A stretch of 10,701 nt of DNA from Proteobacteria bacterium ST_bin11 (GCA_002083615.1 MSXO01000086.1:1-10701), one strand, 5' to 3'; numbered from the stretch's first letter, positions 1 through 7,139 are shown. Notes: generated by a model from the letters alone, not told the origin. Numbers and translations are program-made.

Positions 1-149
1 TAAATTTCAACAGCCTGTTAAGTAAGCTATTGGAATATTACTTTGGTGATCAAATAATAATCCCTTATGATATTGAAGCTAGAAGAGCTAAATTTCAAAA
101 AGCGTTTGAGGAGTTGCCTACCTATATGACTGGGAGGATTCATATCTGA
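1..149 (+). CDS. C-terminal tail of an unrecognised protein (partial, starts before the window)
   Basis: One frame stays open from the left edge to a TGA at 147-149, giving 48 residues that begin NFNSLLSKLLEYYFGD and end YMTGRIHI. The composition is protein-like: a leucine-rich amphipathic stretch, then an acidic/basic helix-like segment (EARRAKFQKAFEELP). No start is visible, so it is taken as the 3' end of a gene whose body lies outside the window. I recognise no family. The segment is more AT-rich than the genes to its right, which would fit accessory DNA, but 147 bases is little evidence. It could also be a chance open frame; the preceding sequence would settle this. Confidence 0.45.
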   Translation, partial: NFNSLLSKLLEYYFGDQIIIPYDIEARRAKFQKAFEELPTYMTGRIHI

Positions 150-223
150 AGTGCAACACCCTAATAGCCAGTAAGGTAAGCATATGGAAATCAGCACAAA
201 ACAATATCAACAGCTTCATAGCG

Positions 224-294
224 GTAGGATGTACTGAGCGACGTGTAGCACATCGTTCGCGACAGATGCACCTCCTTACGTCGGCACATCCTGC
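224..294. repeat. Hairpin repeat, copy 1
   Basis: The outer arms GTAGGATGT (224-232) and ACATCCTGC (286-294) are inverted repeats matching at 8 of 9 positions. Inside, GATGTAC (228-234) faces GCACATC (248-254) with one mismatch. The core 226-262 matches the second copy at 500-536 in 31 of 37 positions. This is the style of short palindromic dispersed repeats that litter intergenic regions in many gammaproteobacteria. Confidence 0.65.
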
Positions 295-499
295 AAGCTA
301 AGCCGTATTTTGCTGGTTCCCAAGCCCCAGCTTCCGTTTCACGAGTAATTCACCCTAGCCCATGCCCCGCCGCCTCGGCCGAGTCCTGCAAAATCTCAGC
401 CTGCATTTCCTGACCACAACGGTCAATCAGTGGCTACTACTGTTTACTTGCCCTGCGACAGGGAATATCGTGCTGGATCTCGCAGTTTTTGTTACACGG

Positions 500-536
500 A
501 GGATGTAGTGAGCAACGCACAGCACAACGTTCGCGA
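500..536. repeat. Hairpin repeat, copy 2
   Basis: This is a diverged copy in the same orientation as the element at 226-262, 31 of 37 identical, sharing AGGATGTA at one end and CGTTCGCGA at the other. Six substitutions separate the two copies, so they are old or arrived independently. The outer right arm seen in copy 1 is not evident here, so this copy looks shortened. Confidence 0.6.
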
Positions 537-687
537 TTGGTTTAGAAATTCGGAATCTCGGCAATAGGGCGAACCACCCGCACCCAGAAATCAACGCTGA
601 ATAACAATAACTTTTCCACCGCAATTTCCCTGACAAAAACCAAGCACTTGTTTTCCGTTGAGTTTATTCCTAAGCTAACCAGTTATT

Positions 688-693
688 TATACT
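688..693 (+). promoter_or_regulatory. Possible -10 box (TATACT) upstream of the CrtI-like gene
   Basis: TATACT matches the sigma-70 -10 consensus at 5 of 6 positions and lies 15 bases before the ATG at 709, in a locally AT-rich stretch. The best upstream hexamers (TTATTC at 664-669, TTGAGT at 658-663) are poor or badly spaced, so the -35 is not supported. Initiation here would leave only a very short leader, in line with the absence of a strong Shine-Dalgarno sequence. This is a weak call. Confidence 0.25.
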
Positions 694-708
694 TATAAAA
701 GACACTCG

Positions 709-2262
709 ATGCGCGGCGTTCACACGGAATCGGAGAAAGAAGTTTACGACGTTGTTGTCATTGGTGCCGGCATTGGTGGCCTGAGTACAGCCGCCTTGCT
801 GGCGAAATCGGGAAAGTCGGTGCTGCTGGTGGAAAGACACGACAGACCGGGTGGTTATGCCCACGGCTTCAAACGCCGAAATTTCCATTTCGATTCCGGC
901 GTACATCTGGTCAGCGGTTGCAGCCTGGAGGGTTACGGCAACGGCAGTACCATCAATAAGATCTGTCGTGCAGTAGGTATCGATCCGGAGGCGCTTTTCA
1001 TCCCCGTCCCGTCTTACGCCCGCGCGGTTTTTCCGGATTTCGAAATCCCGTTGGAAGCCGGCGAGGCGGCGTTTGTAGCTGGCTTGACTGAACATTTTCC
1101 GCAAGAAAAAGACGGCCTGCTTGCGCTAATCCGGCTTTGCAAAACACTGGCGGAAGAAGCCATGCTGGCCGAGGAAGTGTTATCCCAAAGTAAGGTAACG
1201 CGGACTTCGCCTATGCAAATGCTGGGCAATTTATTCCGCTACCGGCGTACCACGCTGGCCGAGGCACTGGACGAGTTTTTGATTGATGCCCGCCTGAAAA
1301 GCGCTTGCGCGATGCTCTGGCCTTACTTGGGCCTGCCGCCATCGCAACTGTCGTTTCTGTATTGGGCCTCGATGATGGCCGGTTACACCTACGAAGGCGG
1401 CTATTACTGTCGCGGCAGTTTCCAAATTTTTGCCAATCAACTGGCTGCGGCGGTTGAAAATCAAGGCGGCGAAGTCTTGCTAAATGCCAGCGTGCGCCGC
1501 GTGTTAGTGGAGCATGGGAAAGCCCGCGGCGTCGTCTTGGAAAATGGCCAGGTGATCCGCGCGGAAACCGTCGTTTCCAACATCGACATCCAGCAAACCG
1601 CCGATTTGTTAATCGGTAGGGAACATTTGCCAAACGGCTATTGCGACGGTTTGGCAAAGCTATCGCCGTCTTTGTCGATCTTCGCCAGCTATATCGCCAC
1701 CGACTTGCCCCTCTCTGAGCACGATCATGCCCATGAAGGGTTTTTCTTCGACTCGTTCGACCACGAAGCCAGCTATGCATTAAGCCAAACCGGCCAGAGC
1801 AATTGGTTTTCTGCAACCCTGCCCTCTTTCTCAGATCCTTCGCTGGCGCCGCCCGGGCAAAGCATCATGATGCTAACCACGTTATGTCCGTTTGACGTGG
1901 GTGAATCCTGGCGCATCGCCAAGAGCGGTTTTCAGCAACGCCTACTAGAAAAAGCCGAGAGGCATTTTCCCGGCCTTAACGATCATTTGTTGGTGGTGGA
2001 GTCCGGCTCGCCACGGACGATGGAGCGCTACACCTTAAACCGCCACGGCGCTGCCTATGGTTTTGCCCCCAGTCCGGATCAGATCGGCCCGAACCGGCCA
2101 AGTGTAGTTGGCGCTCTGCCGGGCTTGTTCCACACCGGCCATTGGACCCGGCCGGGCGGTGGTGTGGCCGGGGTCAGCGTTTCCGCCTTACTCGCCGCAC
2201 AAGCGGTACTGGGCATCGCGAAGCAAGAAGATTTTTGGAAAGCTTTAGGGCTGGATGACTAA
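709..2262 (+). CDS. CrtI/CrtISO/RetSat-like FAD-dependent oxidoreductase
   Basis: The 517-residue product has the layout of phytoene desaturase-related flavoproteins (carotenoid desaturases and isomerases, retinol saturases). The N-terminal Rossmann motif is at 13-24 (YDVVVIGAGIGG, G19-x-G21-x-x-G24), followed by E42 for the ribose and the RPGGY turn at 46-50. The conserved C-terminal FAD-binding segment begins near 472 (GLFHTGHWTRPGGGVAGVS). Length fits the family and no exporter signal is seen. The family oxidises, reduces or isomerises polyene or isoprenoid double bonds at membranes; the substrate here cannot be read from sequence. ATG at 709 is the only ATG choice because an in-frame stop lies at 676-678; its ribosome site is weak. 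It converges on the antiporter gene with 15 bases between stops. No crtB or other crt gene is visible, so a carotenoid role is inference only. Confidence 0.88.
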   Translation: MRGVHTESEKEVYDVVVIGAGIGGLSTAALLAKSGKSVLLVERHDRPGGYAHGFKRRNFHFDSGVHLVSGCSLEGYGNGSTINKICRAVGIDPEALFIPVPSYARAVFPDFEIPLEAGEAAFVAGLTEHFPQEKDGLLALIRLCKTLAEEAMLAEEVLSQSKVTRTSPMQMLGNLFRYRRTTLAEALDEFLIDARLKSACAMLWPYLGLPPSQLSFLYWASMMAGYTYEGGYYCRGSFQIFANQLAAAVENQGGEVLLNASVRRVLVEHGKARGVVLENGQVIRAETVVSNIDIQQTADLLIGREHLPNGYCDGLAKLSPSLSIFASYIATDLPLSEHDHAHEGFFFDSFDHEASYALSQTGQSNWFSATLPSFSDPSLAPPGQSIMMLTTLCPFDVGESWRIAKSGFQQRLLEKAERHFPGLNDHLLVVESGSPRTMERYTLNRHGAAYGFAPSPDQIGPNRPSVVGALPGLFHTGHWTRPGGGVAGVSVSALLAAQAVLGIAKQEDFWKALGLDD

Positions 2263-2272
2263 GAGCGTCTTA
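2260..2272. terminator. Small inverted repeat between convergent genes
   Basis: TAAGA (2260-2264) and TCTTA (2268-2272) are perfect inverted repeats around GCG. An alternative pairing is ACTAAG (2258-2263) with CTTAGT (2273-2278). It spans the stop of the upstream gene in the only 15 bases separating two convergent genes. No U-tract follows on either strand and the stem is AT-rich, so terminator function is speculative. Confidence 0.2.
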
Positions 2273-2277
2273 CTTAG

Positions 2278-3477
2278 TTATTCTGCACGCGAGATAAGCG
2301 CCTGCATCCGCGCCAACTTCGGCGACACCACCGGCACTGTCAGCATGGTACTAAGCACGGCCATTAGTAACAGGGCGGTGAAGGTTTCACTGCTAATAAT
2401 CTCCTTGTCTAGCAAGACATTGGCAAAGATGATCATGATCAAGGCTTTGGTTTGCAGCAGCCAACCAATCAACGAAGCCTCGCCGCGCTGCCATTTCAGG
2501 ATTTTTCCGGCCAGATGGATACCCAGCAACTTTCCGAACACTGAGACCACCAACAATAAGCCGGCGACGACCAGCACCGCCGCGCCGCCCATCGCCCAAT
2601 TGGTTTTCAAGCCAGCGCTGATGAAATACACCGGCATCATCGTCAGCAACAGATGGTGGCGTAACAAATCCATCTGGGTTTGATTGAACCAGCAGCCATC
2701 CAGGATAGCGCCGGCCAAAAACGCCCCCACCATGAAATGCAGCCCGGCCCAGTCGGCGGCAAAACCGGTAGCAGCCAAAGCGATGATGCCGACATACCAA
2801 CGATCACGCTCCGGCAGCCAAGCCATTAGTTTGCGAATCCCGTAGGCGCTGATCGCAAACCCCAACAAAAACGCGCCCTGCCGGCCTACTCGATCCCAAT
2901 CCAACAGAATCAAGGCCAGAACCGCCCAAATCGCAATATCGTCCATGCTGGCGTAACGCAAGATGCGCTGGCCGATGGGCTGACGCAGAACTTCCAGTTT
3001 TTCCATCAACAAAATCAAGATCGGCAGAGCGGTTACCGCGCACGACATACCAATACCCAGCACAAATTGCCAGGGCATAGCTTTGGCACCCATCCAGCCC
3101 TCGAACATCAGCATGCCCCACCCGGCAAGGCAACCCAGTCCCAAAGGCACACCTAACGCCAATCCAGCGGTAATGCTGGTTTCAAGCCGGTGTTGCCAGG
3201 CTTGGCGCAAATCCAATTCAATGCCTGCCACCCAGACAAACAGCATCACTGACCACCAGGCGATACCGTTCAGAGCTTGTATCACCGGTTTATTAAAAAC
3301 AAAGGCATAATAATCGGGAAATGCGGCACCCAAGATGCCTGGCCCCAGTAAAATCCCGGTAATAATCTGCACCACCACCAAAGGCGCGAAATAGTCGGTC
3401 CGGCCAATTCGCCAAATCAGATACGGCAGGCTGTAGATAATGGTTAATGCAATCAGAAATACTTCAGTGGTGTTCAT
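2278..3477 (-). CDS. CPA2-family cation:proton antiporter, membrane domain only
   Basis: The 399-residue product is hydrophobic through most of its length, with about a dozen predicted membrane segments. Family landmarks are GILLGPGILG at 41-50, AGIELDLRQ at 84-92, an Asp pair D179-D180 (SMDDIAIWAV) in a membrane segment, HFMVGAFLAGAILDG near 247-261, and the PVYFISAGLKTN loop near 282-293. The Asp-Asp pair is what electrogenic CPA2 exchangers (NapA-like) carry, which favours Na+ or K+/H+ exchange at the inner membrane; ion choice cannot be read here. It ends after the last membrane helix, so it lacks the TrkA-N/RCK nucleotide-sensing domain of KefB/KefC. The start is the ATG opening MNTTEVFLIA; I see no good Shine-Dalgarno before it. 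It is divergent from the halogenase-like gene and convergent with the CrtI-like gene, so it is probably a single-gene transcript. Confidence 0.88.
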   Translation of the reverse strand: MNTTEVFLIALTIIYSLPYLIWRIGRTDYFAPLVVVQIITGILLGPGILGAAFPDYYAFVFNKPVIQALNGIAWWSVMLFVWVAGIELDLRQAWQHRLETSITAGLALGVPLGLGCLAGWGMLMFEGWMGAKAMPWQFVLGIGMSCAVTALPILILLMEKLEVLRQPIGQRILRYASMDDIAIWAVLALILLDWDRVGRQGAFLLGFAISAYGIRKLMAWLPERDRWYVGIIALAATGFAADWAGLHFMVGAFLAGAILDGCWFNQTQMDLLRHHLLLTMMPVYFISAGLKTNWAMGGAAVLVVAGLLLVVSVFGKLLGIHLAGKILKWQRGEASLIGWLLQTKALIMIIFANVLLDKEIISSETFTALLLMAVLSTMLTVPVVSPKLARMQALISRAE

Positions 3478-3598
3478 CGGCCAGTCGTTTGGAGCGCATC
3501 GCGGTAGATGGGTATTATTGCAAAATTACGGTCAGTCATCCGATGCATGAAATCCCCGATTAGATTAAACCCATTTTCTTTAGTGCAGGTGAAACAGC
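3478..3598. promoter_or_regulatory. Divergent promoter region, antiporter / halogenase-like gene
   Basis: These 121 bases separate two start codons that point away from each other, so both promoters should lie here or in the gene starts. The half next to the halogenase-like gene is AT-rich (about 3560-3582). I cannot assign clear -35/-10 pairs on either strand and see no strong operator palindrome. Confidence 0.4.
3587..3592 (+). promoter_or_regulatory. Ribosome binding site of the halogenase-like gene (AGGTGA)
   Basis: AGGTGA pairs well with the 16S rRNA 3' end and sits 6 bases before the ATG at 3599. This fixes the start and leaves the Rossmann fold seven residues in. Confidence 0.7.
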
Positions 3599-4879
3599 AT
3601 GTCGCAGTCTGAACGATTCGATGCCGCCGTCATTGGTGGCGGCCCAGCCGGCGCCAGTGCGGCGATCATGTTGGCCAAAGCCGGCAAACGCGTGGTGTTG
3701 TTCGAACGCTCGCGCTTTCCACGCTTTCAAATCGGCGAATCTTTATTGCCGGCGTGCTGGGAAATTTGGCGGCGGTTGGGGGTTACCGAAAAAATTGAAG
3801 CCGAAGGTTTTACCGTCAAGCAAGGCGCTAATTTCGGTATGTTCAATCAGAAACCCGATGTTTTGCTGCTAACTGGGGAGTTTCCAGGCTATTTCGAACG
3901 GCCGTATACCTATCATGTCGAACGGGCCCGTTTTGATGAGATTTTACTGGAGCATGCTGCCGAATGCGGTGTTGATGTGCGCCGAGAATGGTCGGTGGCG
4001 GATGTATTGTTCGATGGCAAGCAAGCGATTGGGGTTAGTGCCGGGCCGAATGACTCTGACCCCGCTCCTATTCAAGCTTCAGTGGTCATCGACGCTTCGG
4101 GCCGCGAGTCCCTGATCGCCCGCAAGTTAAACTGGCGGCGGCCTTTGCCGGAACTGAACAAAATCGCCCATTTCGCCCACTTCAAAGGCGGCTTTCGCCG
4201 TGACCCGCATGGATTTATTAATTTTGGCGAGGTGATAGACGGTTCGGTAACCACCGACATCCATACCATCGACGGCGGTTGGGTTTGGTATATTCCTTTG
4301 CGCGACAATATCACCAGCGTTGGCGCGGTGTTGGATACCCGCTTTGCGAAAAGCTTGGGCGATTCGCCGCAACAACGCTTTGAAGCCGCCATTGAAAGCT
4401 GCGAGTGCGTGCGGGATTGGCTGGTAGGCGCGGAGCAAGCCATGGACATCAAAACTATTTCCTCGATTGGTTACATGAACGAGCGCTTCCACGGCGACGG
4501 CTTTTTACTGGTGGGCGATGCCTCGATGTTTGTCGACCCGGTATTTTCCGCCGGAGTGACGCTGGCGATGCGCAGCGGCGTGTTCGCCGCCGATGCGGTT
4601 TTGGACGGGTTTGCGAACGGCAACGACTTTAGTGCTGAGTACTTAAGCCATTACGAAACACGTATCCGCGAGCCGATGGGGCGGATTTTTCAGATGATTT
4701 ACAACTGGTACCGAATCCTGGAACAAAAAGACGCCAACAACATCATCCTGCGCTCCCGGCAAAGCCCCATGCTACGCGAGCGCTTTATTGTCCTGCTCTC
4801 GGGTGGTTACGATAAAGTCAGTATGCAGCAAATATTGGAAGCGGCAGAGGAGCCTGAGTCGACTTATTTGATTTCGTAA
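3599..4879 (+). CDS. Flavin-dependent halogenase-like FAD oxidoreductase
   Basis: The 426-residue product has a Rossmann FAD motif VIGGGPAG (11-18), GESLLP (46-51), the WxWxIP signature as W228-V-W230-Y-I232-P233, and GDASMFVDPVFSAGV (306-320), the second FAD segment. WxWxIP marks FADH2-dependent halogenases, where it is thought to prevent ordinary monooxygenation. K74, in FTVKQGANF, lines up by eye with the catalytic lysine of PltA-type halogenases (PKKFGAAW, recalled from memory). The size and GESLLP favour the PltA/CmlS branch, which acts on carrier-bound or small aromatic substrates, over the roughly 530-residue tryptophan halogenases. The alternative is a geranylgeranyl-reductase-type or other non-halogenating member of the superfamily. 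A flavin reductase would be needed and none is encoded nearby. No carrier protein, NRPS or PKS gene is visible here, so the substrate is unknown. The start is well supported by AGGTGA at 3587. Confidence 0.82.
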   Translation: MSQSERFDAAVIGGGPAGASAAIMLAKAGKRVVLFERSRFPRFQIGESLLPACWEIWRRLGVTEKIEAEGFTVKQGANFGMFNQKPDVLLLTGEFPGYFERPYTYHVERARFDEILLEHAAECGVDVRREWSVADVLFDGKQAIGVSAGPNDSDPAPIQASVVIDASGRESLIARKLNWRRPLPELNKIAHFAHFKGGFRRDPHGFINFGEVIDGSVTTDIHTIDGGWVWYIPLRDNITSVGAVLDTRFAKSLGDSPQQRFEAAIESCECVRDWLVGAEQAMDIKTISSIGYMNERFHGDGFLLVGDASMFVDPVFSAGVTLAMRSGVFAADAVLDGFANGNDFSAEYLSHYETRIREPMGRIFQMIYNWYRILEQKDANNIILRSRQSPMLRERFIVLLSGGYDKVSMQQILEAAEEPESTYLIS

Positions 4880-4927
4880 TACTGACTCTCAACTGTTCTG
4901 GCTAAAAATTAAAATTCCCGGTAATTT

Positions 4928-5027
4928 CGTAGGCTGGGTTGAACGATAATGAAACCCAGCTGAAAAGCTGATCAGTTTTGTAAACCAAAGCATTTGCTCG
5001 GTTTCGCGTTGCTCTACCCAGCCTACG
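4928..5027. repeat. 100-base palindromic repeat element (MITE/REP-like)
   Basis: Perfect 12-base inverted repeats bound the element: CGTAGGCTGGGT (4928-4939) and ACCCAGCCTACG (5016-5027). Within the left half is a second perfect inverted pair, GCTGGGTT (4933-4940) with AACCCAGC (4953-4960). The left half recurs at 10302-10332 (28 of 31 identical). It occupies the spacer between two convergent genes and could fold on either strand, so it may also serve as a bidirectional terminator. No target duplication was found by eye. Confidence 0.7.
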
Positions 5028-5053
5028 CAGCCACACCGCTATTTCTTGTAAAC

Positions 5054-6652
5054 TTAAACCGTCAGTTCAAAACTTTCTGCGGATGCGCGCTTCATGTAGG
5101 CGGCATAATCCAGCGGAATATCGGCTTCGTTTAACAAGCAACCGTCAGCGAGTGTCGGAAAAATTTCTTCATAGCTTTTTATCTGGTTCATAAATACCCG
5201 CCGATACAAGTGCGTGCGGTTAATTTTCTCAGGACTGTCCAAGCCTGCCGCACTGATCAGTTCTATGACACTTTCGACAGTGTGCTTATGGTAGTTGGCC
5301 ACGCGCTGGGTTTTATCTTCTACCACCAGACCTTTCATGTAATAGGGATCTTGCGTGGCCACTCCGCTAGGACAGGTGTTCTTATGGCATTCTAATGCCT
5401 GAATACAACCCAAGGCCATCATCATCCCGCGGGCACTGTTACAAGCATCGGCTCCTAAGGCCATCGCCCGAACCAGATGAAAGCCGGTTAAAATTTTTCC
5501 GGCACCAATCAGTTTTATTTCCTTGCGAATCCCAAATCCGCGCAAGGCATTATCCGCGAAAGCCAATGCATCCAGCATCGGCATACCCACCGAGTTAGTA
5601 AACTCGGGTGGTGCTGCGCCGGTGCCACCCTCGCCGCCATCGATGGTAATAAAATCAGGGTAGGTGTTCAGTTGCACCATCGCTTTACAGATGGATAGAA
5701 ACTCGCCCTTCCGCCCGATACAGAGCTTAAAGCCGATGGGTTTGCCCCCAGAAAGATTCCGCAGGCGTTTTACAAATTGAATTAACCCTAAGGGAGTATC
5801 GAACGCACTGTGATAGGGTGGCGACAGAACCGTCGTCCCAACTTTTACCCGCCGAATGGCGGCAATCTCCGGTGTGTTTTTCTGGGCGGGCAAAATGCCG
5901 CCATGCCCAGGTTTAGCACCCTGCGACAGTTTGATTTCAATCATCTTGACGTGGGGATGTGCGGCGTTTTGCTTAAAGGTTTCGTCGCAGAAGTTGCCGT
6001 TTTCGTCACGAGCGCCAAAGTACCCGGTGCCGATCTGCCAGACCAAATCCCCGCCCGGTTGCAGGTGGTAGGGACTGATGCCGCCCTCGCCGGTGTTGTG
6101 CGCAAAGCCGCCGATTTTGGCGCCCGCATTCAGCGCTAGTAAGGCGTTTTGGCTGAGCGAACCAAAACTCATGGCGCTGATATTAAGGATGCTCATAGCG
6201 TAGGGTTGCAGGCATTCTTGGCCGCCCACCCGCACACGCGGATTGTGATCGAGCGTTTGCACATCTTTGGGGACAATAGAGTGTGCCATCCACTCGTAGC
6301 CCTCGGCGTAGACATTCAATTGCGTGCCAAACGGAATGGTATCGGTTTGCTTTTTGGCGCGCTGATAAATCACCGAGCGCTCGTTGCGGCTGATAGGTGC
6401 GCCATCGATATTGCTCTCGACAAAATACTGCTGAATCTTAGGTCTCAGGTCTTCAAACACGTAGCGCAGCCGCCCCAGCACCGGAAAATTTCTGCGGATG
6501 GATTGCCTATCCTGCAAAACATCCTGAATACCGATACCAATGAGCGGGCCGATCAGAATGAACAAATACAGTGCATGGATCGAGAAATAGCTGAGTGTCA
6601 ACACAGTGACAACAGCCAGTACAGAACAGGCATAAAATACGGGGCGCTTCAT
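5054..6652 (-). CDS. FMN-binding glutamate synthase family protein, membrane-anchored
   Basis: The 532-residue product is the synthase-domain-only relative of the GOGAT large subunit: there is no N-terminal glutaminase domain and no C-terminal GXGXG domain. Two hydrophobic segments (about 6-25 and 27-43) anchor it in the inner membrane. The TIM-barrel signatures are KLSQGAKPGHGG (241-252) and IDGGEGGTGAAPPEF (337-351) for FMN. C416, C422 and C427 form the C-x5-C-x4-C 3Fe-4S motif (CIQALECHKNTCPSG). The fold oxidises or reduces a 2-oxo/amino acid pair using FMN and Fe-S; the true substrate of these standalone proteins is not established to my knowledge. An in-frame GTG at 6770-6772 would add 40 residues. 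I prefer the ATG at 6650-6652 because a good extended -10 lies between the two and because the extra residues precede the first membrane segment without a clear purpose. Neither start has a strong ribosome site. It appears to be monocistronic. Confidence 0.88.
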   Translation of the reverse strand: MKRPVFYACSVLAVVTVLTLSYFSIHALYLFILIGPLIGIGIQDVLQDRQSIRRNFPVLGRLRYVFEDLRPKIQQYFVESNIDGAPISRNERSVIYQRAKKQTDTIPFGTQLNVYAEGYEWMAHSIVPKDVQTLDHNPRVRVGGQECLQPYAMSILNISAMSFGSLSQNALLALNAGAKIGGFAHNTGEGGISPYHLQPGGDLVWQIGTGYFGARDENGNFCDETFKQNAAHPHVKMIEIKLSQGAKPGHGGILPAQKNTPEIAAIRRVKVGTTVLSPPYHSAFDTPLGLIQFVKRLRNLSGGKPIGFKLCIGRKGEFLSICKAMVQLNTYPDFITIDGGEGGTGAAPPEFTNSVGMPMLDALAFADNALRGFGIRKEIKLIGAGKILTGFHLVRAMALGADACNSARGMMMALGCIQALECHKNTCPSGVATQDPYYMKGLVVEDKTQRVANYHKHTVESVIELISAAGLDSPEKINRTHLYRRVFMNQIKSYEEIFPTLADGCLLNEADIPLDYAAYMKRASAESFELTV

Positions 6653-6707
6653 GGGTTTGGTAGGGTTGGGGGCTGGAAAATTTAGCGGCAAAGGGAGCAG
6701 CACTTGC

Positions 6708-6716
6708 AATATAGCA
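6708..6716 (-). promoter_or_regulatory. Extended -10 promoter element for the glutamate-synthase-like gene
   Basis: On the minus strand this reads TGCTATATT: a TGn extension followed by TATATT, 5 of 6 to the -10 consensus. No good -35 lies at 16-18 bases, which is tolerated by extended -10 promoters. Transcription would begin near 6701, about 50 bases before the chosen ATG at 6652 and downstream of the alternative GTG at 6772, which therefore would not be in this transcript. Confidence 0.4.
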
Positions 6717-6846
6717 AAGTCTGGCAAAGATAACTTAATTGTAAGACCCGGCCATTTTTCCTTCGTTGCCACCGAACACTTTTTAACTGCAAATTGCTGC
6801 TTCTTCCAAAATTTTTTTCATCGTTTTTCTTTTTTAACAGCACACT

Positions 6847-6866
6847 AAAACCCTATTTTTGATAGT
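6847..6866 (+). repeat. 20-base motif, left copy (mirrored at 7420-7439)
   Basis: AAAACCCTATTTTTGATAGT matches the reverse complement of 7420-7439 at 18 of 20 positions, the first 13 bases being identical. Read in the direction of the glutamate-synthase-like gene, it stands about 195 bases upstream of the ATG. It may be a shared operator or one end of a 593-base mobile or decayed element. Confidence 0.55.
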
Positions 6867-6880
6867 AAATATATCAATAG
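6854..6880. promoter_or_regulatory. AT-rich palindrome, possible operator
   Basis: TTGATA (6859-6864) and TATCAA (6872-6877) are perfect inverted repeats around 7 bases. With a three-T bulge the pairing extends outward to CTATT (6854-6858) and AATAG (6876-6880). It overlaps the left copy of the mirrored motif. A dimeric regulator could bind it; chance is not excluded in such AT-rich DNA. Confidence 0.3.
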
Positions 6881-7042
6881 ATAATCAGGGAAGTAGGCTA
6901 TTAGTAACAATCGGTAATAACTATAATTATTTACCCTAAATTAACTATGATTAATTCGTTATCTTGAAGTCGATAGAATTCAAAAAATAGTTAAATCAAT
7001 GACTTCCACATCTAATATTCCTGAAAAACGGCATAATTAGGC

Positions 7043-7094
7043 GTTCCCTAACTTAATGTAAATGGGATTTTTGATCCATAGGGACCTTAGGAAC
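7043..7094. other. Nested inverted repeats, possible alternative hairpins
   Basis: GTTCCCTAA (7043-7051) can pair with TTAGGAAC (7087-7094), and overlapping TCCCTA (7045-7050) pairs perfectly with TAGGGA (7079-7084), so the left arm has two competing partners. No gene lies across it. Confidence 0.3.
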
Positions 7095-7139
7095 AGGAGA
7101 TTGTCAAAGCGCATTCAACTTACTTTGGACGTTGAAAAT

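Larger units (their letters stand above)
150..708. other. Intergenic spacer with dispersed repeats, no convincing gene
   Basis: This 559-base stretch has no open frame with both a plausible start signal and a protein-like product. It contains two diverged copies of one hairpin repeat (226-262 and 500-536, annotated separately). The stretch around 310-420 is GC-richer and may be a decayed remnant: on the minus strand it reads for about 25 codons as an acidic, alanine-rich peptide between two stops, which is too short to call. The right end, about 660-708, becomes AT-rich and should hold the promoter of the FAD oxidoreductase gene. Confidence 0.6.

Noticed and set aside
362..508. Plus-strand frame MPRRLGRVLQ... 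of about 48 codons
   Set aside because: No ribosome site, ends inside the repeat at 500-536, and composition is not convincing; probably chance.
427..636. Minus-strand open frame of 69 codons in the left spacer
   Set aside because: It crosses the hairpin repeat copy at 500-536, has no clear ribosome site, and its product is cysteine-rich and unlike a folded protein family.
1211..1816. Long minus-strand frame (201 codons) inside the CrtI-like gene
   Set aside because: Arginine-rich antisense shadow of a strongly supported gene, a common artefact in GC-rich coding DNA.
6149..6685. Plus-strand frame of 178 codons opposite the glutamate-synthase-like gene
   Set aside because: It lies antisense to well-conserved FMN-protein coding sequence, and the product matches no family I know.
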